Shown here: piece by piece, positions 44,432 through 53,992 of the stretch | Layout: each line of letters starts with the position of its first letter | Position numbering within the stretch: position 1 is the first letter of the stretch | Source of the DNA: Gallionella straubiae | Lineage (GTDB): Bacteria; Pseudomonadota; Gammaproteobacteria; Burkholderiales; Gallionellaceae | Direction: 5' to 3' | Length of the DNA: 64,000 nucleotides | NCBI RefSeq assembly: GCF_051257895.1 | Contig: NZ_CP194331.1 | Coordinates: 1,054,001-1,118,000, forward strand | Translations under genes and position numbers: made by a program | The notes under the pieces: generated by a model | Seen by the model: only the letters and a program-made list of their open reading frames with translations | Databases searched by the model: none | What the model was told of the DNA's origin: nothing

Positions 44432-45187
44432 TTATTTGGCAACCCGCTCGGAAATGATCCGCCACGTATCGCCGACCTTCTCCAGTTGCAATGTCTTATG
44501 CGTACTGTCGCGGTATTGATCGGAGCGATAGTTCTGGGTAAACGAAACCGTCGCGCGGCTGTCACCCTGCATGCTGACGCTGATTTCGCTCAGTTCAACT
44601 TCGATTGCCCTAGGTTTGCTGATGCGCTCCCGGCGCTGTTTCTCCCATGCCTCGCGGCTCACCCCCTCCGGCTTGTAATCCGGCGTATATGCAACCAAGT
44701 AGTCGCGCACATTCTTGGCGGACCAAGCCGCAGCCCAGGCTTGTACGCTTTTCAGCACATCGGCGGCAGGATCGGCCTTGGCAACGGGCTGCGGTGACGG
44801 GACTGCGGGAGCTTCCGCAACGGCGGGGGCTGCAACCGGCGGCGCACTCGCTGATGTCGCCTGCTCTGACTGGCGACCATCGTCTATGCGCACCAGCCTG
44901 TCGCCTTCAAAATAAAGCGTCAGCCGCTGCTTTTCGACCACTTCACCGTGCTGCTCCAAACTATATATATAGTCCCAGCGATTGCCGTGGAAGGCATCGC
45001 TGACCATCGGCGTACCCATAACGTAACGCACCTGCGATTTCGACATGCCGAGCTTGAGTTTCTCGCGCATCTCCGGCGTAATGTAGTTCCCCTGGCGAAT
45101 GTCCATCTTGTACGGCGACAACACCGGCGAAGAAAGATAGCCGCAGGAAGCCAGCAGCGTGGAAAGTAAAACCAGTTTGATCCGCAT
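44432..45187 (-). CDS. bamE: BamE lipoprotein with an extra C-terminal NTF2-like domain
   Basis: 251 residues. A lipoprotein signal ends LLASC (C15). The BamE domain covers about 25-105, with IRQGNYITPEMREKLKLGMS, QVRYVMGTPMVSDAFHGNRW and LTLYFEGDRLVRID. A Pro/Ala linker (about 110-145) leads to a second domain of about 100 residues (VQAWAAAWSAKNVRDYLVAY, SFTQNYRSDQYRD, KVGDTWRIISE), resembling the NTF2-like domain found at the C-terminus of some L,D-transpeptidases (Cds6 type). BamE assists the outer-membrane beta-barrel assembly machine; the extra domain may touch peptidoglycan or another partner. Ordinary BamE is about 110-150 residues. Confidence 0.9.
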   Translation of the reverse strand: MRIKLVLLSTLLASCGYLSSPVLSPYKMDIRQGNYITPEMREKLKLGMSKSQVRYVMGTPMVSDAFHGNRWDYIYSLEQHGEVVEKQRLTLYFEGDRLVRIDDGRQSEQATSASAPPVAAPAVAEAPAVPSPQPVAKADPAADVLKSVQAWAAAWSAKNVRDYLVAYTPDYKPEGVSREAWEKQRRERISKPRAIEVELSEISVSMQGDSRATVSFTQNYRSDQYRDSTHKTLQLEKVGDTWRIISERVAK

Positions 45188-45232
45188 GATAGTCTCAGTC
45201 AGTTACAGAATTTAAAGCCGCCGCATGATACC

Positions 45233-46894
45233 TCAAGCGGACGCACCCAACATCTCCGCCGCATGTTTGCGCGTCGTATCGGTGATTTTCACGCCACCCA
45301 GCATGCGCGCAATTTCCTCGACACGCCGTTCGCCGTCCAGTACGGCAATGCGGCTCAGCGTGACGCCGTTTTCCACCGCCTTGCTCACCTGCCACTGGTG
45401 ATCGGCGGCGGCGGCAACCTGTGGCAGGTGCGTCACGCACAACACCTGCCCATCCTTGCCCAACTTCTTGAGCAACTGCCCGACGATTTCCGCAACGCGT
45501 CCACCGATGCCGCTGTCCACTTCGTCGAAGATCAGCGTCGGCACGCTGGCGACTTGGCTCGCGGCAACCTGGATCGCCAGGCCGATGCGCGACAGTTCAC
45601 CGCCCGAGGCAACCTTGGCTAGGCTGCGCAGCGGCACGCCGGGATTGGCGGCGACCTGGAACTCCACCGTCTCCAGGCCGTGAGCATTCCCGTCGGCCAG
45701 CGGCAGCAGCGCCACCGCGAAGCTGCCGCCCTGCATCGCCAACGCCTGCATTGCCGCGGTGATCTCGCGCGCCAGCCTGTCGGCGGCTTTCTTGCGTGCC
45801 GACGTCAATTTCTGCGCAGCCGCCAGATAGCTTTGTTGGGCAGCATTTTCCTGCTGCTCAAGAGCGGCCAGATCGGCATCGCCGCCCAGTTCTTCGAGGC
45901 GCGTCACGATGCGCTGCAGCACCTCCCCCAGTTGCTCCGGCGCGGTACGGTGTTTGCGCGCGGCATCCATCACTCTGCGGATGCGCTGCTCCAGTTCGTG
46001 CAGGCGCTGCGGATCGGCATCCAGGCGCTGCTGGTAATGGCGCAGCGCATACACCGCCTCCTGCAACTCGGCCTGCGCGCTTTCCAGCATGCGCAGCGTT
46101 TCACCCAGGCTGGCATCGTGCGTCATGCCGTCGCGCAGACGCGCCGCCAGCACGTTGAGTTGTTCGAGGCAGGCGTTGTCCGCCTCACTCAGCGTTTCGA
46201 TGCCGAAGGCGGCAGTCTCCAGCAGGCTCGCGGCATGGGCAAGGCGCGCGTAGTCCGCCTGCAATTCCTGCCACTCCCCAAGGTTGAAACCCAGCCCTTC
46301 CAGCTCGTCGCGCTGAAAGCGCAGCAGCTCGCGCTCGGCTGCCACCGCCTCTGCATTCTCGCTGAGGCCGATGCGGCGGCGGCGCAACGCCTGCCAGTCG
46401 CGGTACAGGGCTGCAGCCTTCCCGGCATCGACTGCCACGCCGGCATACCCGTCCAGCAGCATGCGCTGCGCATCGGAGCGCAGCAGCGATTGATGTGCAT
46501 GCTGGCCGTGGATATCCAGCAATTGCTCGCCCACCTCGCGCATCTGCTGCAGCGTGGCAGCGCGCCCATTGATGAAACCGCGCGAGCGCCCCCCGGCATC
46601 CAGCACGCGGCGCAGCAGGCACACGCCTTCATCGCCGTCCAGTTCCTGTTCGCGCAACCAGGCTTGCAGATGCGGCAGCGCGGCAATATCGAATTCGGCG
46701 GCGATCTCGGCACGCTCGCAGCCGTTGCGTACCATGGCCGCATCGCCGCGTTCGCCGAGCGCCAGCGACAATGCGTCGATCAGGATGGATTTACCCGCAC
46801 CGGTCTCGCCGGTCAGCGCGGTGAAACCGGAAGAGAAATCCAGTTCAAGCGAGGGAACGATAACGAAATCGCGAATGCCCAGAAATTTCAGCAT
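45233..46894 (-). CDS. recN: DNA repair protein RecN
   Basis: 553 residues, SMC-like. N-terminal MLKFLGIRDFVIVPSLELDF and Walker A GETGAGKSILIDALSLALG are followed by a coiled-coil middle. The C-terminal signature is VASGGELSRIGLAIQVA, with Walker B TLIFDEVDSGIGG. It acts in recombinational repair of double-strand breaks. It follows nadK by 21 bases. In many betaproteobacteria fur lies between recN and bamE; here only 45 bases separate them. Confidence 0.97.
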   Translation of the reverse strand: MLKFLGIRDFVIVPSLELDFSSGFTALTGETGAGKSILIDALSLALGERGDAAMVRNGCERAEIAAEFDIAALPHLQAWLREQELDGDEGVCLLRRVLDAGGRSRGFINGRAATLQQMREVGEQLLDIHGQHAHQSLLRSDAQRMLLDGYAGVAVDAGKAAALYRDWQALRRRRIGLSENAEAVAAERELLRFQRDELEGLGFNLGEWQELQADYARLAHAASLLETAAFGIETLSEADNACLEQLNVLAARLRDGMTHDASLGETLRMLESAQAELQEAVYALRHYQQRLDADPQRLHELEQRIRRVMDAARKHRTAPEQLGEVLQRIVTRLEELGGDADLAALEQQENAAQQSYLAAAQKLTSARKKAADRLAREITAAMQALAMQGGSFAVALLPLADGNAHGLETVEFQVAANPGVPLRSLAKVASGGELSRIGLAIQVAASQVASVPTLIFDEVDSGIGGRVAEIVGQLLKKLGKDGQVLCVTHLPQVAAAADHQWQVSKAVENGVTLSRIAVLDGERRVEEIARMLGGVKITDTTRKHAAEMLGASA

Positions 46895-46915
46895 TTATCT
46901 GGTCAACTTCAGCAT

Positions 46916-47788
46916 TTAGAGGGTCTGGTTCCAGAGCAGCTTCTCGCGCAGCGTGTGATAGTAGCTGTGCCCCACCGGATGCAGCAGGCAGGCTGGCTGA
47001 GGGTGGCGCGTGACGATGATCTTGTCGTGCAGTTCCAAATCGTAGTTGGTGTGGCTGTCGAAACGCACGCGGATATCGCCGGTGCGGTGCATCAGGATTT
47101 CCAGCACCGATGAGCCTTTCACCACGATGGGACGGTTGCTCAGCGTATGCGGGCATACCGGCACCAACTCCAGCACATCCAGGCTGGGGTGCAGGATCGG
47201 GCCACCCGCGGACATCGCATAGGCGGTCGAACCGGTGGGTGTCGCCACGATGAGGCCGTCGGCGCGCTGGTTGTAGAGGTACTCGCCGTCGATGCGCACC
47301 TCGAACTCGACCATACTGCTGACATGGTTGCGGTGTACTGCCACTTCGTTGAAAGCAAGTCCGCTGAACACCTCGACCTCGCCGCGCAGCACGCTTGCCG
47401 ACAGCAGCAGGCGCTGCTCGGTGACGAACTTGCCCTCCAGCATCGCTGCCATGGTGTCCTGCATATTCTCCAGCGTGAGGTCGGTGAGAAAGCCCAGCCT
47501 GCCCTGATTCACCCCGACCAGCGGCACTTGGTACGGCGACAGGGTGCGCGCGATGTTCAGCATGGTGCCGTCGCCGCCGATCACGATGGCCAAGTCCATC
47601 GCATGGGCCATCTCGTTCAGGTTCATCGCCGGATAAGGGCTGGTTTCGATCTGTTCGGCGGTCAAACTGTCCACCACCACATTCAGCCCTCTGGAAGACA
47701 AAAATGCAGCCAGACGCAACAATGGCCCAGCGATTTCCGGGGCCTTGTGTTTGCCGATCAGCGCGACGTTCTGGAAGGGGAATTTCAT
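46916..47788 (-). CDS. nadK: NAD kinase
   Basis: 290 residues from MKFPFQNVALIGKHKAPEIA at 47788. The GGDG motif is in VIGGDGTMLNIAR, and NEVAVHR and TPTGSTAYAMSAGGPILHP are diagnostic. It phosphorylates NAD to NADP. It is the first gene of the nadK-recN-bamE-dapB run. The last bases of nadK and the recN start share an 11-base direct repeat (TTCAGCATTTA on the plus strand). Confidence 0.97.
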   Translation of the reverse strand: MKFPFQNVALIGKHKAPEIAGPLLRLAAFLSSRGLNVVVDSLTAEQIETSPYPAMNLNEMAHAMDLAIVIGGDGTMLNIARTLSPYQVPLVGVNQGRLGFLTDLTLENMQDTMAAMLEGKFVTEQRLLLSASVLRGEVEVFSGLAFNEVAVHRNHVSSMVEFEVRIDGEYLYNQRADGLIVATPTGSTAYAMSAGGPILHPSLDVLELVPVCPHTLSNRPIVVKGSSVLEILMHRTGDIRVRFDSHTNYDLELHDKIIVTRHPQPACLLHPVGHSYYHTLREKLLWNQTL

Positions 47789-47924
47789 GGGCGCGATTAA
47801 ACCATATCGCCCCTGCAATGACAAAGCGATTACCCTCCCTACCTCATGAAGGATTACTACATATACCGGCCCATTCCTATGATGCAAATGGCCTATTCCG
47901 CGCTTCCCCCGGCAGAGTGGGCCC

Positions 47925-50900
47925 TCAAGCCTCTTTCACCCGGAACCACGCCGCATACAGCGCGGGCAGGAAGAGGCAGGTAAGCAGCGTGGCGATGACC
48001 AGTCCGCCCATGATGGACACGGCCATCGGCCCCCAGAACACCTGGCGGGTCAGCGGAATCATCGCGAGGATCGCGGCGGCGGCGGTCAGCGAGATCGGAC
48101 GGAAGCGGCGCACGGTGGAGCCGACGATCGCCTCCCATTGCGTCTTGCCCGCCTCCTCGTCCTGGCGGATTTGATCTACCAGAATCACCGAGTTGCGCAT
48201 GATCATCCCGGCCAGCGCGATGAAGCCGAGGTTGGCGACGAAGCCGAACGGCACCTGGAACACCAGCAGCGCGAGCGTGACGCCGATCAGGCCGAGCGGC
48301 GCGGTGAGCAGCACGATGGCGGTGCGGCTGATGCTTTGCAGCTGGATCATCAACAGCGTAATCACACCGACCAGCATCAGCGGCATGACCGCCTTGATCG
48401 CGGTCTCGCCCTTGGCGGATTCCTCGATACTGCCGCCCATCTCGATGCGGTAGCCGATCGGCAGCGTGGCGCGCAGTTCGTCGAGCTGCTTGTCCAACTC
48501 CACCGACACGGTGGCGGGCTGGGTCTTGTCGGCCATGTCGCCGAGTACTGTCATCGTCGGCAGGCGGTTGCGCCGCCAGATCAGCCCCTCCTCCAGCACC
48601 GGCACCAGTTTTGCGACCTGCGCGAGCGGTACATGGCGGCCCTCGGGCAGCGGGATGTCGAGCTCGGGCAGCCGGTCCAGCGAACGCACCTCACGATCGG
48701 CAGTACCGCGCCACACGATGTCGATCAGCTGGTCGCCCTCGCGGTACTGCGCAAGCGCCACGCCGTTCAGCCAGCCCTGCAACGCCTGCGCAATCTCCTT
48801 GCTGGAGGTGCCGAGGCGGCGCGCCTTGTCCTGATCCACCTCGACGCGCATCGCCTTCACCTTGTCGTACCAGTCGAAGCTCACGTCCTGCAGGTGCGCG
48901 TTGGCGCGCATCAAGTCGGCGACCTTGTCGGCGATCGTCCGCACCTGTTCGACGTCCTCGCCCATCACGCGAAACTGCACGGGGTAGCCGATCGGCGGGC
49001 CGTTCTCGAGGCGCGACACGCGCGCGTGGATATGCGAGAAGCCGCCTTCCGCCGAGTCGAACAGCTCCGTCAGCCGGTGCTTGAGCTCCTCGCGCTCCTT
49101 CAGCCCCTTAGTGAGGATCACGATCTGCGAGTAGTTGTCGCTGAACAGGCGCACGTCGAGCGACAGGATGAAGCGTGGCGCGCCGTTGCCGATGTAGGAG
49201 GAAAAGGAGGCCGCCGCCGGGTCGCTCGCCAATATCCGCTCGATGCGCCTGGTCTCGGCCTCGGTCGCCCTGAGCGATGCGCCCTGCGGCAGCCAGACAT
49301 CGACGATCAGCTCGAGGCGGCTCGCAGCCGGGAAGAACTGCTTCTCCACGAATTTGCCGAACGCGGCGATGGAGAGCAGAAAGATCAGCACCGTCGCGCC
49401 GATCACCTTCCAGCGGTTGCGCAGACACCAGGTAACGAGTGCGCGGAAGCGGCGGTAGAACGGCGTGTCGTAGATGTCCGCGCCGTGGCGCTGCGCCTTC
49501 GCCACGAGCTTCTTCGGGTCGAGCAGCCGATAGCCGAGGTAGGGCGTGAACACCACGGCGACGATCCACGAGGTGAGCAGCGCGATGGTCACGACCTGGA
49601 AGATCGAGATGGTGTATTCGGCCGCGGCCGATTTGGAAAAACCCACCGGGGTGAACGCGGCGGCGGTGATCAAGGTACCGGTGAGCATCGGGAAAGCGGT
49701 CGAGGTGTAGGCGAAAGTCGCGGCCTTGAAGCGGTCCCAGCCCTGCTCCATCTTCACCACCATCATCTCCGCCGCGATGATCGCATCGTCCACCAGCAGG
49801 CCGAGCGCGATTACCAGCGCGCCGAGCGAAATGCGCTGCAGACCGATGCCGAACGTCTTCATGAGGAAGAAGGTGATCGCGAGCACCAGCGGGATGGAGA
49901 GCGCCACCACCGTGCCGGTGCGCCAGCCGAGGCTCAGGAAGGACACCGCGAGCACGATCAGGATCGCCTCGGCCAGCGAGTTCTCGAACAGGTGGATGGA
50001 GCCCCTCACCACCTCCGGCTGGTTCGCGACCACATGCACGTCTACGCCCGCGGGAAGATCTGACGAGATTTTTGCCATCGCCTGCTGCAGGTTCTCGCCG
50101 AGGCGGATCACGTCGCCGCCCTTGTCCATCACGACACCGAGGCCGATGGCGGGCTGCCCGCCGACGCGCATCTGCGGATTGGGCGGATCGGCAAGGCCGC
50201 GCGACACCTTTGCGATGTCGCCCAGCCGGAAGTGCCGCCCGTTCACCAGCAGGTCGGCGTTGCGCACCCGCTCCACGCTGTCGAAGCCGCCCGACACATG
50301 CAACAACACCTTATCGGTCGCGGTATCGACGAAACCGGAAGGGTTCACCATATTCTGCTTCTGCAAAGCCTCGCCGATCTGGCCGGGCGTGATGCCGAGG
50401 TTCGCGAGGCGCTGCGGCGCGATTTCGAGGTGGATTTTTTCCTCCTGCACGCCGAACAGCTCGACGCGCCGCACGTCCGGCACGCGCTTCAGCTCCAGCG
50501 CGATGCGGTCCGCGTAGCGGCGCAAAGCCGCGAGGTCGAACCCGTCCCCGGTCAGCGCGAAGATGTTGATCTGCACGTCGCCGAACTCATCGTTGGGGTA
50601 CGGCCCCTGCACGCCTTCCGGCAGGGTGTGGCGGATATCGTCCAGTTTCTTGCGCACCTGCCGCCAGGCCTCCGGCACCTCGGGCTTGGGCGTGTAATCC
50701 TTGAGCACCACGAAGACCATCGAATCGCCCGGCTTGGAGGCGGAGCGCAGCACGTCCACCCAGGGCGTTTCCTGCAGCTTCTTCTCGATGCGCTCGGTGA
50801 CCTCCCGTTCGACCTCCTGCGCCGTCGCACCGGGCCACAGGGTGCGCACCACCATGACCTTGAAGGTGAAGTCCGGGTCTTCGGCGCGCCCGAGATTGAG

Positions 50901-50996
50901 GTAAGAGAGCACCCCCGCGCCCGTCAGCACGACGATCAGGAACAACACCATCTGCCGGTGCGCCAGCGCCCAGGCGGAGAGATTGGGTCCCTTCAT
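47925..50996 (-). CDS. RND efflux pump inner-membrane transporter
   Basis: 1023 residues with the two large periplasmic loops and 12 helices of the HAE-1/AcrB-like RND family. The N-terminus MKGPNLSAWALAHRQMVLFL and the proton-relay motif ALGLLVDDAIIAAEMMVVKM in helix 4 (two Asp) are intact. It is closer to TriC/VexF-like pumps than to AcrB proper because the N-terminal segment GRAEDPDFTFKVMVVRTLWPG is typical of that subgroup. The substrate cannot be inferred. It overlaps its adaptor gene by 4 bases. No TolC-like outer-membrane gene is adjacent, so it must use one encoded elsewhere. Confidence 0.93.
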   Translation of the reverse strand: MKGPNLSAWALAHRQMVLFLIVVLTGAGVLSYLNLGRAEDPDFTFKVMVVRTLWPGATAQEVEREVTERIEKKLQETPWVDVLRSASKPGDSMVFVVLKDYTPKPEVPEAWRQVRKKLDDIRHTLPEGVQGPYPNDEFGDVQINIFALTGDGFDLAALRRYADRIALELKRVPDVRRVELFGVQEEKIHLEIAPQRLANLGITPGQIGEALQKQNMVNPSGFVDTATDKVLLHVSGGFDSVERVRNADLLVNGRHFRLGDIAKVSRGLADPPNPQMRVGGQPAIGLGVVMDKGGDVIRLGENLQQAMAKISSDLPAGVDVHVVANQPEVVRGSIHLFENSLAEAILIVLAVSFLSLGWRTGTVVALSIPLVLAITFFLMKTFGIGLQRISLGALVIALGLLVDDAIIAAEMMVVKMEQGWDRFKAATFAYTSTAFPMLTGTLITAAAFTPVGFSKSAAAEYTISIFQVVTIALLTSWIVAVVFTPYLGYRLLDPKKLVAKAQRHGADIYDTPFYRRFRALVTWCLRNRWKVIGATVLIFLLSIAAFGKFVEKQFFPAASRLELIVDVWLPQGASLRATEAETRRIERILASDPAAASFSSYIGNGAPRFILSLDVRLFSDNYSQIVILTKGLKEREELKHRLTELFDSAEGGFSHIHARVSRLENGPPIGYPVQFRVMGEDVEQVRTIADKVADLMRANAHLQDVSFDWYDKVKAMRVEVDQDKARRLGTSSKEIAQALQGWLNGVALAQYREGDQLIDIVWRGTADREVRSLDRLPELDIPLPEGRHVPLAQVAKLVPVLEEGLIWRRNRLPTMTVLGDMADKTQPATVSVELDKQLDELRATLPIGYRIEMGGSIEESAKGETAIKAVMPLMLVGVITLLMIQLQSISRTAIVLLTAPLGLIGVTLALLVFQVPFGFVANLGFIALAGMIMRNSVILVDQIRQDEEAGKTQWEAIVGSTVRRFRPISLTAAAAILAMIPLTRQVFWGPMAVSIMGGLVIATLLTCLFLPALYAAWFRVKEA

Positions 50997-52027
50997 TGCG
51001 CGCCGCTGCTCTCGATGATGCGGATTTTCTCTCCCGCCGCGAGCCGATGCACCCCGTTGCCGACGATGCGCTCACCCGCTTTAAGGCCGCTCGTGACGAC
51101 TGCGCCGTCGTCGCGGTATTCGGCGATTTGCACCGGACGCAGGCTGATGGTGCGGTCGGCCGCGACGATCCACACCGCCGCCTCCTTGCCCTGCTGGAAA
51201 ATCGCGCCCAGCGGAATCAGCAGGCCGTCGCTCTTTTTACCAGCGGAGAAGCTCACCCGCGCCGTCATGCCCAGCGCAACATCCGGGCCGGGCTGGCTCA
51301 GGGTCACGCGCGCCGCATAAGTGCGGCTGGCCGGATCGGCCGCTGGTGCCAACTCGCGCAGGCGTCCGGCCAGCGGCGCTGCACCTGAGGTCAACAGGGT
51401 GACTTCGGCGGGTGCGCCGATTTTGAGATCGGCCAGTTGCGACTCGGGCACCGCAATCGCCACCTCGCGCTCGCCATCCGGCGCGAGGCGCAGCACCGGC
51501 TGCCCGGCGGCGACCACCTGCCCGGCCTCGGCAAGGGTGGCCGCAACCACACCCGCCCGGTCGGCGCGCAGCGTGGTGTAATCGGACTGGTTGCGCGCCA
51601 GCCCGGCCTGGGCGGCGGCGGCCTCGAATGCGGCCTCCTTCGCATCCAGCGCCGCCTGGCTCACGAAGCCCTTGCCGCGCAGCTCGCGAAAGCGCTTCGC
51701 ATCATTCTCGGCCATGCGGTGTTGCGCCTCGGCCGCACCAAGCTGCAGCCCGGCATCGCCGGGATCGAGGCGCATCAGCGCCTGCCCGGCCTTGACCCGT
51801 GCACCCGCATCCACCAGCCGTTCGATGATCTTTCCGCCGACGCGAAAACCCGGCTGCGTTTCATGGCGTGCGCGTATCTCGCCGCTGTAGGTGTTGCCGA
51901 CATCGGTCGCGGCAGAACCCGCCACCAGGGTCAGCGCGGGCCGTTCAATCCTGGCTGCTGGAGCTGGTTCCTTGCTACAGCCGACGTAGAGGGGCAAGAG
52001 GAGTAGAAACAGGATACTGCGCTTCAT
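50993..52027 (-). CDS. RND efflux periplasmic adaptor lipoprotein
   Basis: 344 residues from MKRSILFLLLLPLYVGC at 52027; C17 is the lipidation site. The adaptor signatures are GFRVGGKIIERLVDAGARVKAG (lipoyl half), a helical hairpin at about 90-145, LRADRAGVVAATLAEAGQVV (second lipoyl half) and a beta-barrel ending GLKAGERIVGNGVHRL. It is the first gene of the pump operon, overlapping the pump start (ATGA). No regulator gene is adjacent. Confidence 0.93.
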   Translation of the reverse strand: MKRSILFLLLLPLYVGCSKEPAPAARIERPALTLVAGSAATDVGNTYSGEIRARHETQPGFRVGGKIIERLVDAGARVKAGQALMRLDPGDAGLQLGAAEAQHRMAENDAKRFRELRGKGFVSQAALDAKEAAFEAAAAQAGLARNQSDYTTLRADRAGVVAATLAEAGQVVAAGQPVLRLAPDGEREVAIAVPESQLADLKIGAPAEVTLLTSGAAPLAGRLRELAPAADPASRTYAARVTLSQPGPDVALGMTARVSFSAGKKSDGLLIPLGAIFQQGKEAAVWIVAADRTISLRPVQIAEYRDDGAVVTSGLKAGERIVGNGVHRLAAGEKIRIIESSGAQ

Positions 52028-52045
52028 GTTATTAACTTCTGGCAA

Positions 52046-52382
52046 TACGGAAAAGGACAGGCAATGTAGGGGGAGGGCCGAAGACTGTCAACACTGCCAT
52101 ACTTGGCATGCAACCGTCCATGAAACGGCACGGCGGTTCCGGGGTGACGCAATAATATAGGCAATAAGCAATGCTTATCATCTTTATAAAAATAATTGAC
52201 TATCTCTTATATAACCACCTGCCTATAGTCGCAACCTATTTACGATTACAAACGATTACAAAATTCGCTGCGGCAGCTCAGCCAAAAAGCTTGAACTTCA
52301 CTACAATACCGCGGTCTTTGACGAGCAACCGATTTTTTGCCGGAACGACCTTTTTTCAGAACATTCTGCCGGGATAACTACC
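52046..52382 (+). promoter_or_regulatory. Upstream region of the seven-gene cluster with a 10-bp tandem repeat
   Basis: No gene is seen. Two exact copies of ACGATTACAA lie head to tail at 52242-52251 and 52252-52261, one helical turn apart. A -10-like TACAAT follows at 52302-52307 with no good -35, which would fit an activator-dependent promoter. The link is inference. Confidence 0.4.
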
Positions 52383-52910
52383 ATGACCTCATCGCCCTTT
52401 CACACCGGCGAGCTTGACGCACAGCAACGCTGGGGCAACCCGGAATTGTGGACCGAAGAGCGCATCCAGCAGCTCATCTGGGACCGCATCCCGGAGCAGT
52501 TCCACGCCCGGATCGAGGCAGCGCCGTTCTTCTTTCTCGCTACCAGTTCCCCCGACGGGCGCTGCGACTGCTCGTTCAAGGGCGGCGGCCCCGGCCTGGT
52601 CAGGGTACTGGAGCCGAACCGCCTGGCCTTCCCCCATTTCGAGGCGCGCGTCAAAGGCAACGGCGCCTACATGAGCCTTGGCAACATCCTGCTCAACCCC
52701 TATGTCAGCATGCTGTTCATCGATTTCGCCGACGGCGCGCGCCTGCGCGTGAACGGCAAGGCGTCCATCCACGAGAACGCGGAGATGATGGAACACTTTC
52801 CGCAGGCGGAATGCGTCGTCGTCGTGGACATCGAAAAGGTTATGCCGAGCTGCCCCGCATATATCCCGCGCCTGGTTCCCGCCGAACTTTCCCCCGGTAC
52901 CGTTAAATGA
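52383..52910 (+). CDS. Pyridoxamine 5'-phosphate oxidase-like flavoprotein
   Basis: 175 residues. The segment APFFFLATSSPDGRCDCSFKGGGPGLVRVL is typical of the PNPOx-like FMN-binding fold, followed by NGAYMSLGNILLNPYVSMLF and LRVNGKASIH. Members bind FMN, F420 or heme; which one cannot be told here. It overlaps the radical SAM gene by 4 bases and opens the co-directional cluster to 58328. Confidence 0.82.
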   Translation: MTSSPFHTGELDAQQRWGNPELWTEERIQQLIWDRIPEQFHARIEAAPFFFLATSSPDGRCDCSFKGGGPGLVRVLEPNRLAFPHFEARVKGNGAYMSLGNILLNPYVSMLFIDFADGARLRVNGKASIHENAEMMEHFPQAECVVVVDIEKVMPSCPAYIPRLVPAELSPGTVK

Positions 52911-53851
52911 GTTCCTACCGCATCGCCGCCAACGTCGAGTGGACCAGCAAATGCAATGCGCTTTGCCCGATGTGCCCGAGAGACCTGATCGAGAACCCCA
53001 TGCTCATGACCGAGCCAACCTGGAGGCAGGTGCTGGAGCGCCTGATGCCGCAGGACGTGTTCCGCGTGGTCATCGCGGGCTACGGCGAACCCACCACGCA
53101 CACCAAATTTTTCGAGTTCGTGGACGACATGCGCGGCCACCCGATCCGCTTCGACATGGTGAGCAACGGCCACCAGCTCGACGCCGAACGCATCCGCCAT
53201 CTGGACGGTGCAATCGACCTGCTGCTGATTTCCTTTTCCAGCATAGACCCCAAGGTATACGATCGCGTGCACGTCAACCTCGACCAGGCGCGCGTGATGG
53301 AAAACATCAGGACGGCGCAGCAACTCTTCAAGCACACGCAGCTGGCTATCAGCCTCACGCCCATGCCGGAATGCCTGCCCTCCCTGCCGGACACCATCGC
53401 CTGGCTGCGCGCGCAGGGCGTGGAAACCCTGACCATGTCGCCCACCCTGTACAACCGCGGCGGCACCCTGAAAGAGCATGAACTGGCCACCGAGAAGCTG
53501 CGGCAACTGATCGATCAGCACCATTTGCGCTCCCAGGAATTCGACTTCGTCCCCGGCGTACGGGATGTCATCCAGCAGTGGCGCAGCAACAGCTTCAAAT
53601 GCATACCGCGCAACATCGACGTCTTCATTGCATCGAGCGGCGATTACCTGTACTGCTACAACGACGTCAGCCACAAACACCCTATCGGGAACGTTGCAAA
53701 CATGAGTATCCGCGAAGTGCTGGCCAGGCGCGAGGGCATGGGAGCCATCCCGGAACTGTGCAACGGCTGCAACATGCTCAACCGCTACGACGCAAAGGAA
53801 CTGGTAAAAGCGGGAATTTCCTATGCGCGCGCAAAACTGAAAGCAGCCTGA
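52907..53851 (+). CDS. Radical SAM protein with C-terminal SPASM/twitch-like cysteines
   Basis: 314 residues. The radical SAM cluster motif is C16-x3-C20-x2-C23 in SKCNALCPMCPRD. GYGEPTTH is the SAM-binding GGEP-type motif. The C-terminal part has further cysteines in FKCIPRN, YCYND and LCNGCN, arranged like a SPASM or twitch auxiliary cluster. The substrate is unknown; such proteins modify peptides or small molecules. It overlaps the preceding flavoprotein gene (ATGA), implying joint expression. Confidence 0.88.
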   Translation: MSSYRIAANVEWTSKCNALCPMCPRDLIENPMLMTEPTWRQVLERLMPQDVFRVVIAGYGEPTTHTKFFEFVDDMRGHPIRFDMVSNGHQLDAERIRHLDGAIDLLLISFSSIDPKVYDRVHVNLDQARVMENIRTAQQLFKHTQLAISLTPMPECLPSLPDTIAWLRAQGVETLTMSPTLYNRGGTLKEHELATEKLRQLIDQHHLRSQEFDFVPGVRDVIQQWRSNSFKCIPRNIDVFIASSGDYLYCYNDVSHKHPIGNVANMSIREVLARREGMGAIPELCNGCNMLNRYDAKELVKAGISYARAKLKAA

Positions 53852-53992
53852 TCCGGCACGACGCCATGACTTTGAACTTTTTTTATTCCAGGCAGCCTGA
53901 AGCCGTGTGTTTACACCGATTTGCTGTTTCGCAACTGGTAAAATAACGCGCTATCCATTTAGTATGGGCAACCAGCCAGCCTCACAAAATCG

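Noticed and set aside
48138..50063. Plus-strand open frame (641 codons) opposite the RND pump
   Set aside because: Shadow of a high-GC gene; no motif or start signal.
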